Made by a program: the position numbers and the translations under genes. 10,262 nucleotides of DNA, taken from assembly GCA_023247935.1 (NCBI GenBank), contig JAHFFM010000056.1, positions 1 to 10,262 on the forward strand, given 5' to 3'. Of the stretch, positions 5,912-10,262 are shown in pieces (position 1 is the stretch's first letter; every line of letters starts with the position of its first letter). The stretch is from Candidatus Omnitrophota bacterium. Its GTDB lineage: Bacteria; Omnitrophota; Gorgyraeia; 2-02-FULL-51-18. The notes under the pieces are model-generated. The model ran no database searches. It worked only from the letters and a program-made list of their open reading frames with translations, and had not been told where the DNA came from.

Positions 5912-6580
5912 TTACGCTTGCAAAATATAACCCCTTCCGCGGACGGTTTGAATCAATTTCTTTTTCGGGTCCGTGTCAATTTTATGACGCAGGTAATTGA
6001 TGTAAACATCTATCACGTTTGTAGAAACGTCGAAATGGATGTCCCAAACATGCTCGGAGATCATCGTCCGTGTGACGATCTTGCCGGCATTCCTCATCAA
6101 ATATTCAAGGAGCGCAAACTCTTTCATCGTCAAAAAAATTTCTTTGCCAGCGCGCTCGACTTTGTGGGTCAGAAAATCCAGCGACAGGTCTCCGACCTGA
6201 TACCGTGTCGGGGATTGGTCGCTTTTTTTCCTCAAATGAGAACGGGTGCGCGCCAAAAGCTCTTCGAACGCAAAAGGTTTGGTGAGATAATCATCCGCGC
6301 CCGAGTCAAAGCCCTCCACTTTATCTTTTACGTCGTCTTTGGCAGTGAGCATTAAAATAGGCGTTTCCAAGCGAGCCTGTCTCAGTTTCTTGCACAAACT
6401 AAGCCCGTCCATCTTAGGAATCATCAAATCCAAGAGGATGAGGTCATAATCGTTGGTAGTCGCCATGAAATGTCCTTCTTCTCCGTCAAAAGCGTTGTCT
6501 ACCGAATAACCTTCTTCCTTCAGTCCGCGCTTGATAAAAGAAGCTATTTTTTTGTCATCCTCAACAATTAAAATACGCAT
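5912..6580 (-). CDS. OmpR/PhoB-family response regulator
   Basis: The preferred start is ATG at 6580, because AGAGAGGAAACC precedes it closely; the ATG at 6595 would add five residues that are not part of the domain. The 222-residue protein begins MRILIVEDD. Its receiver domain has acidic residues 8-9, the phosphoacceptor Asp51 in LLDLMIP, Thr79 and Lys101 in LTKPF. The C-terminal winged-helix DNA-binding domain ends with the family's RGRGYIL motif after VIDVYINYLRHKI. It is the partner of the kinase immediately downstream (four bases apart). Target genes are unknown; close candidates are the secreted-protein gene, itself and the divergent pqiA-like gene. Confidence 0.95.
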   Translation of the reverse strand: MRILIVEDDKKIASFIKRGLKEEGYSVDNAFDGEEGHFMATTNDYDLILLDLMIPKMDGLSLCKKLRQARLETPILMLTAKDDVKDKVEGFDSGADDYLTKPFAFEELLARTRSHLRKKSDQSPTRYQVGDLSLDFLTHKVERAGKEIFLTMKEFALLEYLMRNAGKIVTRTMISEHVWDIHFDVSTNVIDVYINYLRHKIDTDPKKKLIQTVRGRGYILQA

Positions 6581-6646
6581 GGTTTCCTCTCTCATTTTCT
6601 TATTCTTAATCTTGAATAAAAGGTAACAAATGGGGGCTAAAGGAAA

Positions 6647-6664
6647 GATTAAATAAACATTAAA
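6647..6664. promoter_or_regulatory. Direct repeat, candidate response-regulator binding site
   Basis: GATTAAA at 6647-6653 is repeated as CATTAAA at 6658-6664, eleven bases start to start, about one helical turn. OmpR/PhoB regulators commonly bind direct repeats with 10-11 base spacing upstream of their own operon. The site is about 70 bases upstream of the regulator start. No clear -35/-10 pair was picked out. Autoregulation is an inference. Confidence 0.28.
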
Positions 6665-6688
6665 AAATTTTCATCTTCGGCGGGGCTC

Positions 6689-6870
6689 TATTGACCCACA
6701 TAAAAATAAAGAGCCAAGCGGGTCCTGTCACCCAACGCATTTTTTTTATTGTCCAAAAACGCTATCATTCCTCAAAAAACCACTGGTGCGATGTGCTGTC
6801 CTTTTTGGACAATAAAAAGAAATGCATTGGGCGCCACCCGCTTGGCTCTTTATTTTTATGTGGGTCAATA
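6689..6870. mobile_element. MITE-like element with 35-bp perfect terminal inverted repeats
   Basis: Bases 6689-6723 and 6836-6870 are perfect inverted copies of 35 bases, starting TATTGACCCACATAAAAATA. Complementarity continues imperfectly inwards through a CCCAAYGCATTT block and a TTTTATTGTCCAAAAA block (left about 6731-6759, right about 6801-6830). The 182-bp unit therefore folds into one long hairpin. TA is present at both ends, consistent with a TA target duplication. It has no transposase; open frames through it are artefacts. It occupies the divergent spacer between the response regulator and pqiA, and its terminal TATTGACC matches the element at 194-354. Confidence 0.75.
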
Positions 6871-6875
6871 AAATC

Positions 6876-6904
6876 TTCGAATTTGGTATGAGCTTTGGTA
6901 CAAT
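6876..6904 (+). promoter_or_regulatory. Weak candidate promoter for the pqiA-like gene
   Basis: TACAAT at 6899-6904 is a good -10 match; TTCGAA at 6876-6881 is a poor -35 at 17-base spacing. It lies just outside the right end of the MITE, about 30 bases before the ATG at 6935. The element may have replaced the original upstream sequence. Confidence 0.25.
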
Positions 6905-6934
6905 TATTTTGCAAATCATGACAAAATACCGCCG

Positions 6935-7423
6935 ATGGTAAAATTTCTGAAACACCCGGAAACGCATCTGATGCTCCTTGGAGCCGCCGCCTGTTTGGGA
7001 TTCGGTTTGGTTCTACCCACCATCACCATGAAAGAATTGGTGTTTTGGAAACACACTTTTTCTGTCTTGACCGGAATTCAAAGCTTATACCAGGAAAAGT
7101 ATTATTTTCTGGCGGCCATTATTTTTGTATTTTCTATCATTTTTCCGATCGCAAAGCTGCTGACGCTGTCCGTTATTCTCTACGCCAATGTGCCGGTTGA
7201 AAAAGAACTCACTCTTTTGAAATGGCTCGGCATTCTGGGAAAGTGGTCCATGCTGGACGTGTTTGTTGTGGCGGTAATGATTGTCGTTACGAAAATATCA
7301 GGCCTGGTGAAAGCCCAAGCGCATATCGGAATTTATGTTTTTACGCTGTCCATCATGCTTTCAATGTTCGCGACCATGCGCATCGAAGGCCTGATCAAAC
7401 GCCAATTAAAACAGAAACACTAG
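6935..7423 (+). CDS. pqiA: Paraquat-inducible protein A-like membrane protein
   Basis: This 162-residue integral membrane protein matches one PqiA domain. It has four predicted helices at about 11-28, 56-84, 106-125 and 130-150. The family signature GKWSMLDVFVVAVMI is at 102-116, and FPIAKLLTLSV at 70-80 matches the second conserved block. Classical PqiA is about twice as long and has CxxC zinc motifs, which are absent here, so this is a short single-domain version. PqiA-type proteins act with MCE-domain partners in envelope lipid handling; no pqiB gene is next to it. It is divergent from the two-component operon and converges on the antitoxin gene, sharing the CTAG at 7420-7423. The ribosome site before the ATG is poor. 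Confidence 0.8.
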   Translation: MVKFLKHPETHLMLLGAAACLGFGLVLPTITMKELVFWKHTFSVLTGIQSLYQEKYYFLAAIIFVFSIIFPIAKLLTLSVILYANVPVEKELTLLKWLGILGKWSMLDVFVVAVMIVVTKISGLVKAQAHIGIYVFTLSIMLSMFATMRIEGLIKRQLKQKH

Positions 7424-8010
7424 AACGCATCACCGGCCCGTGCGATATGCGAACTCGCACGCGCTATGGGAGAACCAGAAATTTGCACTGTGTTTGGCGT
7501 CTCTTTAATAGAAACCCTATTAATTTTTAAACGAGTATTCTTCTTTAGATTCATGACGCCATCAAAGATTATTTTGCTAATATTGATTAATGCTTCGAAA
7601 TGAAAATCTGCAACTCCATCAGTAATTTGTTCATCTTCCTTCGATAAATCGGATAAAAGCTGTAAATATCTCCGTATTTCAAATGCATGATATTTGACCA
7701 TATCAACATATTTGATATTCTTTTCACGATAACCTATGGTCAGCTTTAAACTGAGGGCTTTTCCATAATCTTCCAAATCTTTAATGGAAAGTTCCTCATC
7801 TTTAGATGCTTCTATTTTGGACACTCGTGCTTGTGAGCACCCGATCTTTTCGGCCATTGCTTTTTGAGTGAGCTTATTGTTGCATCTTAAAACAAAAAGC
7901 AATCTAGCAATGCCGCGATTCTGAAGCTCATTTAAAGCTTCATTCTTAAATTTTTCATCTTCTGAAAGGCCTCTTACCATATCCCCAACAGATTTATATT
8001 GCTTTCCCAT
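7420..8010 (-). CDS. XRE-family HTH antitoxin, HigA-like with extended C-terminus
   Basis: The 196-residue protein has an XRE helix-turn-helix at about 37-95: LRCNNKLTQKAMAEKIGCSQ followed by ARVSKIEASKD. A second part of about 95 residues, including VKYHAFEIRRYLQLLSDLSK, has no recognised domain and makes it roughly twice the usual HigA length. AAGGAGAGGAAC just before the ATG at 8010 is a strong ribosome site. The gene starts inside the toxin gene (17-base overlap), a typical toxin-first higBA arrangement with coupled translation. The protein should neutralise the toxin and repress the operon through the ATTCC-N5-GGAAT sites upstream. Its last codons (SPIARASSHIARAGDAF) look unusual, and its TAG overlaps the stop of the convergent pqiA-like gene. 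Confidence 0.75.
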   Translation of the reverse strand: MGKQYKSVGDMVRGLSEDEKFKNEALNELQNRGIARLLFVLRCNNKLTQKAMAEKIGCSQARVSKIEASKDEELSIKDLEDYGKALSLKLTIGYREKNIKYVDMVKYHAFEIRRYLQLLSDLSKEDEQITDGVADFHFEALINISKIIFDGVMNLKKNTRLKINRVSIKETPNTVQISGSPIARASSHIARAGDAF

Positions 8011-8374
8011 GTTCCTCTCCTTTCAACGCTTCAACAAATTTAACAGCTTCTTTAATGTCGGCTTTTTGAGAAGTCTTATCCCCAATAGAAATCAAATACA
8101 AGGCCTTTTTCTCAAGCTCGGGATAAATATACAATCTGGTCTGTTGAAGTTTTCGCTTTTTACCACTTCCTTTTTGATCTAACGCCTTAATCCCCGCAGA
8201 CTCGTGATGTATGTAACCTGCCTGAATAAACTGCGGGTGCGTTCCAACTTTCAAGGCTTGAAGATACGCGCTCAAGTTATTTATAACGGCTCCCAATTCC
8301 AGAGGATGCTTTTTTTCATAATACTTATATACTCGATCATATTTCTCGGTCGTCTCTATTACCCAGTCTGCCAC
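7994..8374 (-). CDS. RelE/HigB-like toxin
   Basis: The start is GTG at 8374 with AAGGAA six bases before it. The 126-residue basic protein ends in a RelE/ParE-like pattern: a TRLYIYPELEKKALYLISIG beta hairpin, then DKTSQKADIKEAVKFVEALK. The N-terminal half has a helical VYKYYEKKHPLELGAVINNL region, which fits the two-helix start of RelE-fold toxins. HigB toxins are ribosome-dependent mRNA endonucleases. Active-site residues could not be assigned, so activity is inferred from fold pattern and from the overlapping XRE gene. It is transcribed from the operator-bearing promoter at 8379-8474. Confidence 0.65.
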   Translation of the reverse strand: MADWVIETTEKYDRVYKYYEKKHPLELGAVINNLSAYLQALKVGTHPQFIQAGYIHHESAGIKALDQKGSGKKRKLQQTRLYIYPELEKKALYLISIGDKTSQKADIKEAVKFVEALKGEEHGKAI

Positions 8375-8378
8375 AACT

Positions 8379-8393
8379 ATTCCTTATAGGAAT
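8379..8393. promoter_or_regulatory. Operator O1 of the toxin-antitoxin operon
   Basis: ATTCC-TTATA-GGAAT has a perfect inverted half-site pair (ATTCCT/AGGAAT with three bases between). It overlaps the toxin's ribosome binding site and ends four bases from the GTG start. The same half-sites recur at 8431-8445, 52 bases away centre to centre, about five helical turns. It probably binds the XRE antitoxin or toxin-antitoxin complex. Confidence 0.6.
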
Positions 8394-8430
8394 AATATAG
8401 CTGATAAATGGCTTTATTTCAAGGCTTAAT

Positions 8431-8445
8431 ATTCCAATATGGAAT
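8431..8445. promoter_or_regulatory. Operator O2 of the toxin-antitoxin operon
   Basis: ATTCC-AATAT-GGAAT has the same half-sites and spacing as O1, with the symmetry extending outward to ATATTCC/GGAATAT. It directly abuts the -10 box and covers the likely transcription start, so binding here should block transcription. Confidence 0.62.
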
Positions 8446-8447
8446 AT

Positions 8448-8474
8448 ATTATACCAACTTGTGTTAAGAGTCAA
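8448..8474 (-). promoter_or_regulatory. Toxin-antitoxin operon promoter
   Basis: On the minus strand the sequence TTGACT (8474-8469), a 15-base spacer and TATAAT (8453-8448) form a promoter. The -10 is perfect and extended (TGGTATAAT), which compensates for the short spacer. Transcription would begin near 8441, inside O2. Confidence 0.6.
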
Positions 8475-8492
8475 TAGTTATCGTACAGTTCG

Positions 8493-8615
8493 TCATTTCT
8501 CGTCGACAAATGGCTGCTTAGTCTTTTGCTGGCTTTTTAATCTCTGATAAATTCGATCCACAACTATATCCGGTTGCTTTGGTGTTAGAGGCTGGAGATA
8601 TTGGCTAAGATAGGG
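8493..8615 (-). pseudogene. Unidentified protein-like fragment
   Basis: Forty open codons without a start lie between two stops. They translate to a protein-like segment (YLSQYLQPLTPKQPDIVVDR, then IYQRLKSQQKTKQ) whose family I do not recognise. The fragment lies between the toxin promoter and the end of the PRC-barrel gene, directly beside a perfect 13-bp palindrome. It may be the end of a lost gene, or chance. Confidence 0.22.
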
Positions 8616-8641
8616 TTAGAACAATTGCTTGTTCTAACCCT
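8612..8641 (-). terminator. Perfect 13-bp stem hairpin downstream of the PRC-barrel gene
   Basis: AGGGTTAGAACAA (8612-8624) is perfectly complementary to 8629-8641 with a TTGC loop. It lies 37 bases past the PRC-barrel stop, where a terminator for the stress operon is expected. There is no following T-run on the minus strand, so it may instead be a factor-assisted terminator, a processing site or a repeat. Ten of its bases (GGGTTAGAAC) also occur at 2427-2436. Confidence 0.4.
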
Positions 8642-8677
8642 TAATGTGGCTCACCGTAACGTACGGCAATTTCTCAA

Positions 8678-9433
8678 TCAATCCCAATGTTTGGGCCTGT
8701 CATAATGCTCATAAAGTTTGTCTTCATATTCCCGGTTGATTGGAATTGTGAAATCGTATTTGGGGCTGTTTTGAATGCTTTGTTTAGGCATGCAAATGTG
8801 CATCTTGGATTCGTTCCAATTGATTTCATCCACCCACCACGGAGAAATGATTACTTTTTTTCCAGGGAGCCAATTCTTGGTATTCACCACGATGTAATGA
8901 ATCGCCCAACTTGATCCGTCCACCACAAAATCATCGACGTGGCCGATAACGCCGTCTTCGGCTTGAATATGGTAACCAATCACTTCTCGGGTATTTTTTA
9001 AATGGGGGTCCCCTTTTCCTTTTCGGAGCATTTCTTTCCCGGGAATATAAGGGGCTGGCAAAGTCATGGGCGCGATAGCGCTTCCCACGTCCGCCAGCTG
9101 CCAATAAGGGCTCCAGTCATAATATTCGCTAAGCTGAATTTCATTCTGGCGCGAAACCGGCGAATCTTTATCCAGCGCAGGACTTCTTTCGACTTGGTCG
9201 CGAGTTAAACGGATGCTTAAGGTTTTATTTTTCCAGTCAGGCTCCTCGAAGGCCATCGGGGAAATCAAAACTCTTCTGCCGGGAAGCCAATGCCCTGTAT
9301 CGACGACAATGTAACGGACCATCCAAAATTCATCGTCAAAATAAAATTCATGAACTTTTCCGATGTCTCCATCCGGGGCTATAATCTTATTGCCTTGCAT
9401 TTCTTTTAAGCTACGAAGGATTGTCGTCATCAT
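8678..9433 (-). CDS. Tandem PRC-barrel domain protein
   Basis: The 251-residue protein is an internal duplication of two PRC-barrel domains. Copy one (about 6-78) has DGDIGKVHEFYFDDEFW and YIVVDTGHWLPGRRVLISP. Copy two (about 149-228) has DGVIGHVDDFVVDGSSW and YIVVNTKNWLPGKKVIISP. There is no signal peptide or membrane helix, so it is probably cytoplasmic. PRC barrels are small beta-barrel domains used in RNA processing, photosynthetic and adaptor proteins; this tandem form is commonly found among stress-related genes and has no defined activity. It is the last gene of the operon, 57 bases after the lmo0937-like gene. GAGAGGT precedes paired ATG codons at 9433 and 9430, either of which could be used. 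Confidence 0.88.
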   Translation of the reverse strand: MMTTILRSLKEMQGNKIIAPDGDIGKVHEFYFDDEFWMVRYIVVDTGHWLPGRRVLISPMAFEEPDWKNKTLSIRLTRDQVERSPALDKDSPVSRQNEIQLSEYYDWSPYWQLADVGSAIAPMTLPAPYIPGKEMLRKGKGDPHLKNTREVIGYHIQAEDGVIGHVDDFVVDGSSWAIHYIVVNTKNWLPGKKVIISPWWVDEINWNESKMHICMPKQSIQNSPKYDFTIPINREYEDKLYEHYDRPKHWD

Positions 9434-9490
9434 ACTGACCTCTCTTTTTATGGCTTTCCGCTGAAGAAATAGCCCGTGACTCTCTCCTTC

Positions 9491-9640
9491 TTAGACAGGC
9501 CTTCTGCCTTGAATAACCCGGACCAACACGGTGATAATAGCGAGAATCAACAAAACATGAATAAAGCCTCCCATCGTGTAAGACGAAACCAGGCCCAAAA
9601 GCCACAGCACGAATAAGATTATTGAAATAGCCCAAAGCAT
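9491..9640 (-). CDS. lmo0937-like small membrane protein
   Basis: This 49-residue protein starts MLWAISIILFVLWLLGLVSS and continues YTMGGFIHVLLILAIITVLV, ending in a basic RVIQGRRPV tail. Two membrane helices joined by the TMGGFIH turn are the hallmark of the lmo0937 family of tiny membrane proteins, which have no known function. GGGGGAGG stands about five bases before the ATG, a strong ribosome site. It lies 18 bases after the lipoprotein gene and 57 before the PRC-barrel gene, in one operon. An overlapping frame across 9411-9635 is a shadow. Confidence 0.85.
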   Translation of the reverse strand: MLWAISIILFVLWLLGLVSSYTMGGFIHVLLILAIITVLVRVIQGRRPV

Positions 9641-9658
9641 AGAACCTCCCCCCTAATC

Positions 9659-9832
9659 TTAATCAACGGCATCCTGAACTTTTCGATCCACGTCTTGCGC
9701 CGTTTTATGGATATCCCGTTTGATGTCATTGCCCAACTCTTTCACGCTGCCTCTGGTCTCGCTGCTGCAACCCTGCACCGTCAACAAGAACAACGTTGAA
9801 AAAATAATGCCGACCGCGAGGACTGTATTCAT
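9659..9832 (-). CDS. Entericidin-like small lipoprotein
   Basis: This 57-residue protein has a hydrophobic signal (VLAVGIIFSTLFLLTVQ) and a lipobox-like VQGC with the lipidated Cys at residue 22. The mature part is a polar helix, SSETRGSVKELGNDIKRD, followed by KTAQDVDRKVQDAVD. This matches the entericidin/EcnB-type layout of tiny membrane-anchored lipoproteins linked to stress. Gln at the -2 position of the lipobox is slightly atypical. The ATG overlaps the stop of the superoxide dismutase gene as ATGA, and GGAGGG lies four bases upstream, so translation is coupled. Confidence 0.8.
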   Translation of the reverse strand: MNTVLAVGIIFSTLFLLTVQGCSSETRGSVKELGNDIKRDIHKTAQDVDRKVQDAVD

Positions 9833-10262
9833 CTTTCCCTCCGTTTCTTAGCATTGACTTGAAGATCATTCGCTAAAACTGTATCGCTTAAAGCCAATTC
9901 ATACCGGTTTTCAATTTCTTCCCAATGAATCGCTTCAAAAAAAGCTTCAATATAATCATTCCTTTTCAAACCGTAATCCGTTACGAAAGCATGTTCAAAA
10001 ACGTCCATGATTAGAATCAAATGGCAGCCAGCTAAATGTCCCATGTCATGCTCGTTGACCCAAACATTCATGAGACATTCAACGACGGGATCGTAATAAA
10101 CCGCTGCCCAGCCGATCCCTCTGACGAACTTTGCCCCTTCTCTATCAAGTACTCGCCTTCCTCCAGCAATTTATTCGCGTTCTCAACATAACCTTCGTAA
10201 AGAGCGAAATGATTCTTAAGGAGCTTGTCGCTGAAACCGCCCATCCCTAATAAATGCTCAAA
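9829..10262 (-). pseudogene. sodB: Fe/Mn superoxide dismutase with internal deletion and frame break (partial at window edge)
   Basis: The window begins inside the gene. The first frame gives FEHLLGMGGFSDKLLKNHF with the first metal-ligand His, then ALYEGYVENANKLLEE. Close to 10140 the homology jumps to GAKFVRGIGWAAVYYDPVVE in another frame, which continues to NVWVNEHDMGHLAGC and LIMDVFEHAFVTDYGLKR. The latter contains the Asp and His ligands of MDVFEHAF. Roughly 55 residues of the normal protein are missing, including the second ligand His (usually in an LHEYYF-like segment). The first frame ends in TGA at 10068-10070. As written it cannot make active enzyme. Either it is a pseudogene or the assembly dropped a segment. 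The downstream genes remain in operon order. Confidence 0.78.

Noticed and set aside
6691..6967. Open frames on both strands (6691-6891 plus, 6746-6967 minus)
   Set aside because: They are created by the inverted repeat of the second MITE and overlap the pqiA start.
7439..7461. CGTGCGA/TCGCACG hairpin as a bidirectional terminator between pqiA and the antitoxin gene
   Set aside because: It lies inside the antitoxin reading frame and has no T-run on either side.
9411..9635. Minus-strand frame of 74 codons
   Set aside because: It is out of frame with the 49-residue lmo0937-like gene, which has the strong ribosome site and a recognisable family pattern.
1..10262. CRISPR array, tRNA or rRNA genes
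   Set aside because: No regularly spaced repeats, no tRNA T-loop/acceptor pattern and no rRNA-like segments were seen on either strand.

Overview
The window reads as accessory DNA from a Gram-negative, probably uncultured bacterium of moderate GC content. PqiA-like, lipoprotein, PRC-barrel and lmo0937-type genes suggest an envelope with two membranes. A candidate phylum such as Omnitrophota is only a guess; no rRNA or other phylogenetic marker is present. Most genes are on the minus strand.

Layout, left to right. 1-690 is gene-poor: a possible IS21-like end, then a 161-bp palindromic MITE-like element (194-354) inside a decayed coding region. 691-2338 is a two-gene unit: a HipA-like kinase followed, one base later, by a protein joining a HipA-N-like region to a HIRAN domain. 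2339-2533 carries a G-rich inverted repeat with a G-quadruplex motif. 2534-2809 encodes a DUF3467-like protein. 2877-3993 is a gene graveyard: the S4 tail of tyrosyl-tRNA synthetase next to a small palindromic element with an 8-bp direct repeat, an Imm74-like immunity gene with an unidentified short ORF before it, a REP-like hairpin, and a scrap that may come from an exosortase. 3994-6580 holds a small secreted protein and an OmpR-type response regulator/histidine kinase pair. A second MITE-like element (6689-6870), with a 35-bp perfect inverted repeat, lies between the regulator and the divergent pqiA-like gene (6935-7423). A toxin-first HigBA-like toxin-antitoxin operon follows (7420-8374), with two identical-half-site operators at its promoter. 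8678-10262 is a stress/envelope operon on the minus strand: an Fe/Mn superoxide dismutase with an internal deletion and frame break, an entericidin-like lipoprotein, a 49-residue lmo0937-like membrane protein, and a tandem PRC-barrel protein.

The two-component pair probably senses an envelope signal and may control its neighbours. The HipA/HIRAN pair, the HigBA-like module, the Imm74 remnant and at least three small palindromic elements mark this as a defence and mobile-DNA hotspot. The best candidate for an undescribed system is the split HipA kinase with its HIRAN partner, possibly including the DUF3467 gene upstream.
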